Below the pieces are notes generated by a model, which ran no database searches, had not been told where the DNA came from, and worked only from the letters and a program-made list of their open reading frames with translations. DNA of 64,000 bases from Syngnathus acus (Eukaryota; Chordata; Actinopteri; Syngnathiformes; Syngnathidae). Position 1 is the first letter of the stretch. Every line of letters begins with the position of its first letter. Below, in pieces: positions 30,036-42,715 of the stretch. Position numbers and translations under genes: made by a program. The stretch is taken from NCBI RefSeq assembly GCF_901709675.1, contig NC_051092.1, forward strand, positions 11,738,491 to 11,802,490, read 5' to 3'.

Positions 30036-32929
30036 GTGTTTATCATATGGGGCAAGTCATGACCAGTGATTTTTACACTAAAAGAGAAATTTCAGAATTT
30101 TATTTCGGTATCACTTTGAAATGTTCAAGTGACTTTTCATTTGATTTGCAATATTCACCCTATTTAAGTCCAGCCAGTGAGACAGACTTCACAGCCAAAT
30201 TTGCGTACGTAATCATTCCCATTCACATGTCGTTAATGCTGGTCCTGGGAGTGAAAATTGTGATAATGACACTGATCATGATGAGATTGATGATGATAAT
30301 GACGTTAATGGCAGGGAAGATGAGAGCTGAATGTCAGACTGAGGGACGAGCAAGCTATTCGCAGAGAGACCAAAAGTGAGATGACATTTCCACTGTCAGG
30401 GCTGATCAAATGGACTGAGACCAGTTACAGGCAGCGGACTCACCTCTATATTAACTAATGATCTGTGTGTGTGGTGATGGTCGTGGTGGTGGTGGTGGTT
30501 GGGCGGGGGTTGCTTGTGTGTGAGCGCCTGTGTGTGTTCTGTCTTTTAAAGACAGGATTGTTAAAAATTACAATATCAAATTAATGTTTCATTGAAAATC
30601 AACACCAAAAACATGAATTTTCTAAACCCTTCTGAGGAACTAAATTTTGGCTTGACATTTGTCAGAAATTTTGAATCTCAGGTCAAATAAGTGAGGCAAA
30701 AGTGGAATAGAATAGCTGTGTTTACATTAGGCAGACATTTTAAAATCACTTGTTTGATTATTTTTTTTTGCCCCTGTTTAAATCAAATGCGTGCACACAC
30801 AAATGAACATAAAGTGGGATACAATGGAGAACTATATTTTTGTCTGGAATGTTTACCTGAATTTAAAATCTTTCTAACAACAATTACTTTGTCTTCAAAA
30901 GTGTTGACTAAACAATCACCAAGTATTACATTAGGTTTCATTAGAAATGTTGACCTGATTTATTTATTTTTGTGTGATTGATACTTATACCCCGTTATAA
31001 TCCTCCTATTTTTAGCATATCTGGTCATTATCTGCTATGAGATCCTGTTATCTCTGGCGACATGCATGCTTGAACAGCGCCCAAATCATCCCCCGTCCAT
31101 TAATCTGCCATCTGCTTCATTATCACAGTTGCTATTTGCAAAGCATTCAGCTCAGGTACACCCACCCTCCCAGCATTTCTGTGTCGTCGTGCTCAAGGTG
31201 GCACACAAAAACAAAGTTAGGATGGGATGAAGCCAAAAGACGCTTTTAGGAGTGGATGCTGACCATGTGTCCCTGGGTATGGAATTGCTATTTCCGGCCT
31301 CACTGCACTGGCCGCTATTGCAAGCTCTGAGGAGATGCCTAGGTGGGAACTTGGCAAGGAAACAGCTTTTCTACTATCTACACTCCATGCGGCGCTATCA
31401 ACTTCCCAAATTAATTATAGGATGACAGGAGTTGCTCTCTGGAATCCCAAACGTTATTGTAGTCAAACCCAAAGAAAGGGAAAGTGTTGACAAATGGTGT
31501 GTGTCCTGGTTACGTGGAGTATGATGGATGAAACAAAAAAGCAGCATAAATGCATTTTGGCTTGAAATGTGGCAGGAATTTTCAAGGCCTGCCTAAAAAT
31601 CAATCTTAGTGTGTCAAAAATTTAAGTGTTAAAAAAAGTCAGCATAAAAACAATTCTTGGTGTTGAAATTTCGTGTGAACTTTTAACCTTCCTGTTTGAA
31701 AACACATTATATGATAAAGAAAGCTAACTAACAATTATTCTGGCTCAAAACGTGGCACACATTTTCAAGCTTTGTTCACAATAAAATGAAAAAAAAAAGA
31801 TATTTAGAAATTCTTCAAATATGGAGAAAAGGAAAATGTTGACAAACAACACCACGGATGCTACAATAATGCTAAAATACTTCTAATTAAAAAAGGGATA
31901 AATCATAACGACAGCGGTGAGTAACAAGTGATTCAGCTGGGAATTCTGTGTGCATCATCTAACTGCTCAAAATTGAGAAAAACATTTCAATTTGGAAATT
32001 AGATTTCTCTTAGTTCAAAATTTTGCATGAATCCTAATAAACATGAATGAACTGCAAGAATAGGTCAATAGGTCTCGTGAAATTTAGCATGCATTTCTAA
32101 GCTGCCTTTTTAAAAAACATTGTGCAGGGACTTTCAACCTCATCTTCAATTATTTTTTTTTTAAATGCAATTCAATTACTGTTTTTTGGTATGAATGTCC
32201 AAGCTGCCTATTTTTTTAAAGTATTTTTAAGATGTCTGTAAGAAAAACTATTTACTATTTTACCTTTAAGTTGGACATGAATCGTTAATATGGGCCTTAG
32301 GGCATGTATATTCAAGCTACCTGTTTACAAAGAAAGTCCTTCTACAATTTAAAAATCCACCTGCTTTTGTGAGTCATCCTCGTTGATCTTGCTGATTTTA
32401 AACCTCTAGAAGAGACCATATGTGCCCGCTTGTGTCTGTGTTTAATTACCTGTGCAATTTTATGCCGACGTTAAACAGAGGCAATGGAGCCATTTTGGGA
32501 AAATAAACTTTTTAAGCGTTGGATGGTCTGAAGCCCTTAAGCATAGTCATTTCCTGCTCCATCTAACTTTTGGATTTTCCAAACTGGTCCTTTAGACCAA
32601 CTTCTAAAAATCATTTTACGCATTGAATTGAATAGAACTACCATTAATCCACTCCAGCCCCCCAAGAAACACCACATTTATTGTAATGTGTTTTTCTAAA
32701 AAGAGTGCTACGGTATAATGTTGTACTGTGTGATATGATGCAAAGAACTGAATAGTTTTGCTTGTTTTGTTCCGTTCAATACATGATCCAAGTTAAAAAG
32801 GGACGTCAACCACCAAATCTTCTGTAATAATATTTTCGGTGCTGTCTGACTAGTTGAAACACGGTTTTATGTTTTATTTGTGGAATATTCAGTAAACAGG
32901 CAAAATCCACCTGTTTTTGTCTGTTTCAG

Positions 32930-33165
32930 GGGGCGGCCATTTTGCCGCTTGCTGTCAACTAAAAATGACATCACAGTTGACACTGGGAACTGCGATGTCA
33001 TTTTCAGTCGACAGCAAGTGGAAAAATGAAATGGATAGAAAAATGGGTGAATTTTGCTGCGGAACCCATATTCCATAAACACAGTATAAATAGCAATGCC
33101 ATATTTAGACTAGTGGGGGCAGATTCAACATATAAAGAAGATTTTGGGGTTGACTTCTCCTTTAA
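32930..33165. repeat. dispersed repeat family 'Z', copy 1, with a fold-back
   Basis: A 33-bp imperfect inverted repeat (32945-32977 against 32989-33021; arms start CCGCTTGCTGTC and end GACAGCAAGTGG) is followed by a flank that includes 'CCATATTTAGACTAGTGGGG'. The same right arm and flank recur at 46955-47165. Confidence 0.65.
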
Positions 33166-33596
33166 AGGTAACTGTGGCTCTCCTTGGGGAAAAAAAATAT
33201 ATGCGATGTGCACTGAAGATATGAATCTGATCCTGTGTACTCTTCTCAAGAATAAAAAGTAATGAAGGTCATTGTGCTGGTTTACAAACGGTGCTTGTCT
33301 TACTACACACCTCCTATTCTTTTTCTTCCACGAGTAGCAAGGGGACTATTTTCATCGCAAGCTGGGCCGGAGCGTAAATTCACTTTGCATGCTGGCTCAC
33401 AGTTGGTAGAGTCGGCTCCAAAATACACCACCGAGCAGCAGCCAGCGCACTGCACGGCCTTTATTTTCTGCACTGTTAGACAGCCCCGTGGGATGTCAAA
33501 TGCTCCTGCTGCTGCTAATATCATCCTAAAAGGTGACACCGCCGCCAGTTAGTCACATGCACACAGATAATTGCATACTTCGGGCGTACTGTACAC

Positions 33597-33705
33597 GCTG
33601 TACGGAGTCGTGAAAAAGTATTTGCCCTCTTCCTGACTTCAGTTTGTTCTTATTCTTTTTACTTCTGTGGCATATTTATCACACTTAGCTGTTCATTTTC
33701 CAGGA
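33597..33705. mobile_element. end of a degenerate Tc1-like transposon
   Basis: 'GTGAAAAAGTATTTGCCCTC' then 'TTCCTGACTTCAG' and 'TTATCACACTTAGCTGTTC' match the terminal phrase of a common fish Tc1/mariner-like element (GTGAAAAAGTGTTTGCCCCC). The other side of the element appears about 1.2 kb away, at 34855-35175. Confidence 0.5.
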
Positions 33706-33872
33706 ACACGCACCGGGTCAATATAACTGTAGAATGAATGATAAACGGCATCAAGTGGTTTTAAAGTGTGTGTGTGTGTGGGGGGGGGGCATGCATATAA
33801 ACATTGCTTCATCAACATCTTGATAGTCCAAAACTGATCAAATGTAGCTTGTATTTTCTGCTTCCTACAGTA

Positions 33873-34178
33873 ATCCATCCATCCATTTTCTGAACCGTTT
33901 AGTCCCCACGGGGCTCGCAGGTGTGCTGGAGCCTATCCCAGCCGTCAACGGACTATAGGCACACAGAGACAAACAACCATTTGCACTCACACTCACATCT
34001 AGGGACAATTTGGAGTGCTCAATCGGCCTACGATGTGGGAGGAAACCGGAGTGCCCGGGGAAAACCCACGCGGGCCCGGGGAGAACATGCAAACTCCACA
34101 CAGGGAGGGCCGGAATCGAACCCGCACCCTCCTAACTGTGAGGCAGACGTGCTACCCAGTGTGTCACCGAGTCACCCC
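33873..34178 (-). mobile_element. tRNA-derived SINE, inserted in the Tc1-like remnant
   Basis: The minus strand reads from GGGTGACTCGGTGAC through box B GGTTCGATTCC to AAAATGGATGGATGG. It is nearly full length, but with a shortened segment before 'CTATAGTCCGTTGACGGC'. It lies between the two recognisable ends of the Tc1-like element, so it inserted later. Confidence 0.9.
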
Positions 34179-34854
34179 TTCCCACAGTAATTTGGAAGAA
34201 AATATTTATATCTGTAAAGGACTGCCAAGAACGATTTCATTTATTTTTCTGTCAAGGTTCTGTTACATGTACTTAAGAAGATGACTTGTCTTCAATCCAG
34301 AGACCCAGTTACTTGTAACAGGAAACCAACAATTACATTACTCTCATTTAAATCAACATAAGGTTTTTGGGGTGAAGATCATATATTATGATTTCTTTGG
34401 ATACCAATAGCAGTTTAAGTTTGGCATGTATGCTTAGGATTATGGAGAAATGAAAATATACAACTCTCTAATAATAATAAAAGCAGAACTAAAGCAGAAC
34501 TCGTGACACCCTTTTGAGACATTACGGTAATTTAATTGGGAATAAGCAACCACAGCCTAACTCTGACATAAATAGTTCGCCATATAACTACAGGATTCAT
34601 TATCGATTATGTAGCGCTTGTACAAAAGCATTACATTAAAGCATTACATTTTTGGAAGCGAGACAGAAAAACATTCAAACCAATCTGACCTCAAAAGTAA
34701 CTGCAAAATTGAGATGACTGTGATCAGCCACAATATTTGGAAAGCTGATTTCAATTTCACTAGCCACATGAAGACACAGATACCACAAAATTTGGACAAT
34801 CAACCCCCACTTAAAATCACTTAATCAGACAAGGGGAACCAGACTGGAAGATCT

Positions 34855-35175
34855 AAAAAAGAAACATATGTCACAATTGAGCAAAACCTAGCAGCCCAGA
34901 ATTGGTCACAAAGCCATTTCCAAGAATTTATGACTCAAGCAAAGCATGGACATAACCCACTAATGTAGAAAACTGGGAAGAAGGATGAACCTTTCCAGGA
35001 ATGGTCTGCCAAACCAAAACTACACTCAAATATGACAGAGTGAGAACAATCCTGCAAACAAATGTGAGCCAAAATTGTTCCACAATGACGTGAAAGACTG
35101 ATCGACCGCCGAGGAATTACTTTTTCAACATAGGGCCAGATAGGTTTGGATAGTTTCCCCCTTAATGAAAAAAAA
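34855..35175. mobile_element. internal and right part of a degenerate Tc1-like transposon
   Basis: 'GAGCCAAAATTGTTCCACAA' and 'TTACTTTTTCAACATAGGGC' followed by 'CAGATAGGTTTGGATAG' match the 3' part of a fish Tc1-like element, where the transposase gene ends just before 'CACTTTTTCACACAGGGCCA'. The transposase frame is destroyed by stops and gaps. Confidence 0.5.
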
Positions 35176-36295
35176 GAGAATTTAGGGACTACATTTTATG
35201 GGTGGTTGGGGTAAGTAAGCAGAATAGGTAAACATATTCTCCTAGAATAGGAGACTTGATTTTGCAGCACCCAGTAGAGTATTTGGAGCAGCATACATTA
35301 ATCACAATGATTTTTGTACAGAGTGACAGATACTCATATCAGCATTTGCATAAACACGGAGTGCTTAGGAATCCAAAACCACGCGCCGTAAAGAATGCAC
35401 GGACTAAGATGAGAACATAGGCATAAACGCTGAGCCTCGGTGAAGCTGCGGGCGACAGCAAATGAGTGAGTGAATAAGATGGATGGCGCAATGCCATCTG
35501 CAGGTTCATTTTGAAAAAGCTCCGTTGAAACCCATCTCAGTGGTTCAAATAGTATAAGGTAATCACTTTAGTTTGAGTTGGCTGCTTACATTGGTTTGTT
35601 TTAATTGTGTGTCACTGTCACACTATGTTTCTTTACAATTTGGGTAACATCTTTGTGACCGACACACTTTCTAAATACATTCATTTAGGTTTAAGTTTGA
35701 GGATTTATTCCCCCCTGTAATTTGGGCGAGGGATGAGGCAACCTGTTCAAATTTGCCACACTACCTGAACAGACCCCCAGGAAGACAGAAAAGAAGCCAG
35801 TTGAAGTCCAGGACTCACTGTTCTCAAAATGGGAGGGGGACTCAAATTCTCACGGGTTGACTTTTTTATAGAGTTCCTGTTACAAATTTTATCCCCCCTC
35901 CCCACCACCTGTCACTTTGCTTGGGACAAAAGGAGCCTTCAGAACTGAAATTTCTTCTCAATCATTCATTCAAATCAATTCAAGATTTCCTCACAAAACG
36001 TGTGGTTTTTTCTCAAATGAACACTTTTGACATTGCTATAGTGTCAGCATTTAATTATAGTGCACTGTCATTTTAATACAAATTAATAAATGCAATATTA
36101 AGTTAATTTGAAAATACCTGAATAATAAAAATGGATGAATGATGATCACAATTAAGATTTGATACAGATTTGACACAGTATGTGTAGAAAATGTGATGAA
36201 TGCAAAGGTTGGTTAGCTTGATGCTAACACATTATGGAAAACACCATCGACAGACGAATACAACTAGCATCAGTCTTGTTCGCGGCTATGTCATG

Positions 36296-36375
36296 TGCCT
36301 GCACCTGGTTGAAACCTTTGCGCAAGCATCTTGCTCCCCATCTAGCTCACGAGCTGCAAACGTTTGGGCACCCCT
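36296..36375. mobile_element. hAT-end fragment
   Basis: 'GAGCTGCAAACGTTTGGGCA' followed by CCCCTG is the inverse of a hAT-type terminus (CAGGGGTGCCCAAACG). No left end was identified. Confidence 0.35.
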
Positions 36376-39300
36376 GCTATAGCGCATGTGTGTGAGTGTG
36401 TGTATTCAGCTGTGCACTTGTGTATTTCTCCAGTGCACTAGTTCAGGGAACAGGTGATGTGATGTGTTTGAAGTGCGGCTGCTGCGGCGGCGGCAGTGGC
36501 AGCAGCGCCAACCCAAGTGTTGCATGCTGCCGGCGGATGGCTTTGTTGCCACATGAAACGTCGTGAAGGAAGAAGCGGGTGGTTGGCGGGGTGGGGAGAT
36601 TCAGAGCAGAAGCCACAGCCAAACACAAGTACCCTCTGACGCTTTGGATTTAACTTACGTAAAGTTGAACTTTTTCTGATTGTCACTTTCCTCACTACTT
36701 CTCCGTCGGAACATTCGACATGCAACTGTCATTTGGGTCTTCAGTCAACTAGGTAGGTAAACACATTAGTGAGTCAAATTGGAAGGCGAGGTAGCTATTA
36801 GGAAGGTAAAGTATGACCAGGGATTTTTGTAGCTTTGAAGTAATTAATAACTATCAACCCCAGAAGCAATTAAAAAATCATTCATCTTATGTTCATGCAA
36901 GTAAAGAACTGGGTGTGCCACATACTGTCCATTCAACATTCGTGATCTGTATGGAATGTATAATAAAAGAAAAGAAGCCTTTTAGTAGCAACAACTCGAA
37001 GACTTCATATCATTTTGTCAAATTTAGCCGATACCAGTAAAGTTCAATTTTGTAGCACTGTAGATGTATTTCCAGCAAGCCTGCTTGTAGGAGGGCCCAT
37101 TCGAGAGCACCCATTCCCAACACATCATTGAAGTGTCTGTCTAGAGTTCGGTCCTTGATATGGACCAATACCAACAACCTGTTGAAGGTCAGCCTCCCGC
37201 CCTCCTCCTGCAAGGAACACTTAGTGAGGGGCCCTTTGCAGGAGTTGTAGACAACGACATGATGTCATTGCAGTGTTAAAGCAGTGTTTTGTCATAGACA
37301 TGAGCCAATGGCAGTTCAGCATCTGAAAGATTCTCCACCTCAACAAGACACAGAAAAACAAATCACAAGAATACATTTTAAAATCTTACTGCTGGTCTAT
37401 AGAATCTCTGAATGGTCTTTACTCGTACCTGACAAAGCATACAGACCCCTCAAGTCATCTTGGAAAGAGCTATATCAAAAACCAGAACCAAACAAAGTGA
37501 AGCAGCATTTATCTGACTTAGGTAGGTAGATAAGTCGGCACATACTAAAAAAAAAATCGGTGGCAATGGAAAGCAAACTTTTAAAATGCACGTGTAACAC
37601 CTTCATCAGACCGTGTTCGACTTTTTGAAAAAAGATGGATTAAAACTCCCGGACTATTGGACTGGAAATCAAATCTCTCTGGCTTGTTTACACTTTGGTC
37701 AATCAAACACAGGATACTGCTTTCTGCGCATGCTCCTGCCTCGGCGGTTGATTTTAAATCGGAATTCCATCCACAAGAGGAAAGAAAGCCAAGCACAGAA
37801 TTGATGCCCATTGCAGTTTGTTGCTTCTTAGGCATTGAATATTAGGACATGAATTTGTACTTGAGGAGCTTAATGTAGCTCCAATCATGTGAGCAGACTT
37901 AACCGTTTCAATTTCTACATGTTGTGTCGACAGCATTTTTTGCCTGGTGAGTCACGTCTGCGTTTGTTTGACAGTGAAGGCTGGATTTTGGGATGTGGGA
38001 GTATGGAGGGGGGCTGGTTTCATTCATCTGATTTACATCGCTCACAGCAGCGCACTCTTTTAAAAGCGCAGCGGGTCTCTTTTATCGTAACCTTGATCCC
38101 TTCCATTGAGGGCTGATTTGACTGATTCGCGTGCCAGAGCTCAGGGAGTCGAACAAACGCCTTGCACGTCTAATTTTACCGTATATATTCTTGTCAACAC
38201 CTAAATATTTTTGTGCTTGTGCTCATTTTCGACAGACTGTGTTCATTTGCTCCCAAGCTCCCCCTTCAGCAGTAACTACAAAGTCACGGTGTTAAACACT
38301 CGTTTGCTATGTGACAAAGACACAAAGTGGGGGAAGCAGTAAGTTTCCATTAGAATCACAATTTTGGAAATATTTCAAATTGGAAACTATGGAAATAGAA
38401 AAGCATACATAGAAAGAATTTGCCAAAAGAAAGCGTCATAGTAATTCTTTCAATGGTTTGAATTATCCAGCAAATAACGGAGGAGTGATTAAAAAATATT
38501 AAATTTGCAAAAGGTGAACGGTGAAAATATGAGTGAATTGAGTTGTGAGCTTGGTCACGGAACAAATTATAAAGTCAAGGCACATACCACTGGACTCTCT
38601 ACTTGTTCAACCTTAAAACTGCTGGGTTAAAATTCGACAAGAGGAACGAAACTTTTCAACAATGAATAAGTTCTCACACATAATTGGCTGAATGCTATAA
38701 ATAGCTTCAAAATCCCGACAAAATGTGACAGTTCCAAAACGACATGACATCTTGTGACAGAGATGACTGGACCTCCTAATAGGCCCCGTATTGTATCGCA
38801 TTCCTGGCATTAACAATTCAACGCTCAAATGTCTATTCATCTGCGCCGTCGTCTCCACAAGTCAAATATTTATTAGCTCTGATTAGCAAATTCATATTTT
38901 AGATCTGCTCGAGTCTCATCAATATTCAGCGACCGATTCACCGCCGAGAGTTCCGGACTGTTTCTGACACACACTCAAAAAGAATCGGCCACCGAGCTGA
39001 GCGACAAAAGTTTCTTTGAGCTTGATGATTATCTCCACTGACTGCATTTGGAGCTGCCGCTGAGCTGAGTCTGAGATCACTTTCGATAAGGCTGCAGTGG
39101 GTCAATGAATGTGTTGATGAGTATCATTGGCACTCTTTCCAATTCAAAGAGGCCTCCAGTTGGACCAAGAGGGTCATGGGAACCGTTCGTTCCTTCTCTG
39201 TCACCATTGGCCATCCCAACACACTCACACGCACACACACAGTCCGAGCCCTCCCTCCACTATTTTGCAGGCGTAGATGATTCAACTCAACTTAAAGGGC

Positions 39301-40804
39301 CAGTGGCACCGGTCAAGGGCTTTTCAAAGCCCTTCTAAAGATTAAGTAATATGTGGTGCAATTTTTGAATATCGGCCCTCATTTGTCAAGTTGAGTCTAT
39401 TTTCTTGAATATTCTGCTTACGCAGTTTAAAAACTCAAGGATGGGTGCAATTTAATGCACAAGAAAATAATCACTGCTATAACGTCGTATGAAAATAACT
39501 TATAAACTCACTGGCTCATTTTCTGGTGTTTTCTGCTTGCCTCAGTTTTTGCACTCACCTCCGAGCAAAAAATCTATTACTCCTTCAATATGTAGCAGAA
39601 GGCAGTTGAGATGAGGATTTAAAAAAAACATATCTGCATTTCCCCAAGATGCTGCATTTGCCCATTGCATTTTATTTATATAAATAATATATATACATAT
39701 ATATATATATATATTGTTAATATATATTAACAACAGCTACGAAGGCTTTTGTGAAGTTTTAATTCAAGAGAACTTTGTATCACAGTGGTTTGACATTTTT
39801 CACAACCTCCTGTACCTGCATCATTTCTCAACATTCCTGCAAAACTGAAATTAATTAATGTATTACTGTGCACTGCGTATTTTTAAAGGTTTCATTTATT
39901 TTTCTCAAGCTGTTCCTTCTGCCCAGCCTGAGTACACATTGCTTTTTTTTTTTAACAATCGAAATGTTTTTAAGAATATTTCACGGCAGAGATTTTTAGA
40001 CATACCCCATTATTTGACAAGAAATAACTCCAACAACATTCCTAACTAATGGCAACAGGAAGCTGAAGTTAACTTTTTCATGCGTTTTTTTAAGGTGCTG
40101 TTGTAGAAAAAAAATTACCATACACATACACCACAGTTCAAATAATTTATTACGTGTACATAGGTCACATCTCGAAGAGCACGGGTGACACTTTAACGAG
40201 CCCAATTTACTTATGTATGCTTCTTAATGTCTTGTTAGTGTGTTATTTGTATTGCTGTTACATTATATTGTATAGTTTTTACAGACTTTAAAAGCTAAAT
40301 TAATGAAGACTTATCACCATCATTAACTAGGGCAAATAAATTGTGTGTGTGATAAAATAATTGCTGGGGGTTTGTTCACTTGACGTCAGTTATAAAAAAA
40401 TTACTTAGGGCTCTTACTTAGGTATGATGAGGCCATGCATTTGTGTATGTTTTAAGGTATGTTAGGATAGGTGAAAAAACATCAATTATTATTTAAAATA
40501 CATTTTTAAAATCAATAGGAATCTCCTTCAGCAGCAAAAGCATGCAAGAAGCAAAAAAATAAATAAAGAAAATAAAGCAATGCATATATTTATAAATGTA
40601 TTGACACGAAAATAGTGCCTCAACATTGCTGACTATTCTTGCTGCTATTCACATTCACTCCTGTAAAAGTCAGTGCATTATGATGCTCCTTCTGCATGTC
40701 CTGGCCACCTGGGGGCAGTGTGAGACACATGAAGCATTAAAAAATAGACGAAGCAAGCCACTGTCATATTTATATTTTCATATTTAGTCTCTGAGAGTAA
40801 TATT

Positions 40805-41135
40805 CGATTGTCTGTTTACATGTGTTGCCCCATCATTTGTGTTTGATGCATTTAGCATTAAGTTAGCAAACTTTTGCTTTGCGGTTACTTTAGTAGCACG
40901 AGTAATTCTGTTTTTTGCTTAGTTTGACAGTAAACGTCATCTGGGAGAGTCATGAAACTGCTTGAAGCCTCTTTTTTTGAAGAACTCTTCACTATCTGCC
41001 AAACTTCTCGTTGTGAAGTGAGCGGAGGTGTGTTCACTGCCACCATACAGCCAGCACTCATGTCTGAAGTTTCATTGGCTTCTATCTCAAAAAACACGTT
41101 AGTTGGATTACTCATATCCCAAGGCACCACTACAT
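40805..41135. repeat. dispersed repeat family 'X', copy 2
   Basis: The longest of three copies. It continues past 'CACTATCTGCCAAACTTCTC' to 'TTCACTGCCACCATA', both of which recur in copy 3. Confidence 0.6.
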
Positions 41136-42514
41136 ATTTGGGCTTTTAAAGTGAACAGGGTTTGTCCCAGGTCGAAAGGAAACAATTGGGCAAGGCTAAC
41201 GTTTGCAGTCGAGAGATATAATAAATCAGCCTCGATGCCTTCATATTGTATGTCTTAATTCGACGCTTCAATTATTGCAACATTTCAGGGAGGTACATCA
41301 TGAGTCGCAAAACTGAAGCAAGGGAATGTTTGCTACTTCCACCCAAAACAATTACCTGCTTTAAATCAGCCGACATCAGCGTGATGCATGGCCTCAATTA
41401 AGCTCATTTTGCCAGGTCAGAGTGATTTGCAATCCATTAAGCAATTTGTACGAGGCTGTGTTTGTTTTGAGGGAGGGATGGGAGCAAGAAGACACTGAGG
41501 AGGAGGAGAAGAAAAGGAGAATACAGTGTAATTGGCCTGTCTTGTGTAGAGTGCTTAATGACGTTTACACACACACACACGCACACGCACGCACACACAC
41601 GCATGTGTCAGCTGAAGGCATGCAAATTCTTCTAAATTTCAGTATCAAACATTTTTGGCTGGATAGAATCTTGCACACATATACACACTGTGTACTCTAT
41701 CCACGCACATGAGGAGAGTTTTCTTTCTTTTGGTATTTTTATAGATGTTGCGGTGGCAGAAATTGGCATAACGGCAGCCTTTGCAGAAATGCCCAGTGAG
41801 GTTTAGCATGTCTACCAAATTCACAAACATGCATTTCTGTCACATAAATATCAGGTGCGTCGAAGGCGAGCCAGCGCACTGGCATGAAAATGAATTTGCG
41901 CAGGTTTTTGCGCCAGGCACCTGTCTACCAAAATAGGATCCATGGAATCAAAGTACATTTGAGGTCCTTCATCACCTGCTGTCCTTTGCTTTCTGTCTAC
42001 TGTCACACTAACACACACACAGTTGTAATGAGCTAATCTGTGTAGCCGCAGCGGGGTCCGCACTCGGGGAGCTTGTGTTCTCTCAGGCCGAACCATCAGC
42101 AAGCTGTCACCACCTTAGACACTTAATGACTTTCTGCTCCTTGGACAACTCGGGCCAAACAGATTACAAATATACGACAGCATATAAAAAGAAAAGAGTG
42201 TAGGGGGGGAGAAGAAAGGACAAAAAAAAAAACTGAAGTCAGGGAAAAGAGACGCGGTAAAGCATGTCCGCTTTGCCAAATTGAGTGTGAATTGGCGCAC
42301 ATGCTGTTGATCTTGATTACAGTGGTCTCGGCCTGCAATGAACTCAGAACATCTGCAGTCCCGTCATGTTTGCTAACACGTTGCCATTGCATCAGTGGGG
42401 TTCAAAAGCAACACGAAGGAACCTCATAAATTGGGTTTGTGTTCACAGGTTGGTGTTTCGAAGCAGTTCCCATGAAACACAGAAGCCAAAAGCAATATTG
42501 ACCACACAGACACA

Positions 42515-42715
42515 CAGAGGCTATAAAGTCTACACACCCCTGTTCAAATACCAGGATTTTGTGTAAAAAAAGAATTAACCCAAGATAAATAATTTCAACT
42601 TTAATTTCAATTACATCTTCAATTAAAAAGTAAAAATGAACCAGGAAACTGTGGTTGCATAAGTGTGCACACCCCCTTATAATTTGTAAGGGGCTGTGTT
42701 CAGTAACAACACGTC
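42515..42715. mobile_element. interspersed repeat, probably a DNA-transposon remnant
   Basis: 'CTATAAAGTCTACACACCCC' then 'TGTTCAAATACCAGG' and 'GTGGTTGCATAAGTGTGCAC' are phrases of a very common fish repeat. The order matches one end of that element; the body is shortened. The superfamily is recalled, not tested. Confidence 0.45.

Larger units (their letters stand above)
26002..33592. other. non-coding region upstream of grm3, part 1
   Basis: I see no supported gene. It holds the (CATC)29 tract, CA/TG tracts at 28.8 and 29.0 kb, copies of dispersed families X (27660-27920), Y (29850-30035) and Z (32930-33165), and a repeat fragment at 28175-28300 that includes several 'GTCAAA' units followed by 'GTCAGCTTTATTGTCAATC'. 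The stretch at 31260-32700 contains many sentence-like low-complexity A/T segments but no frame above about 70 codons. Confidence 0.6.
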
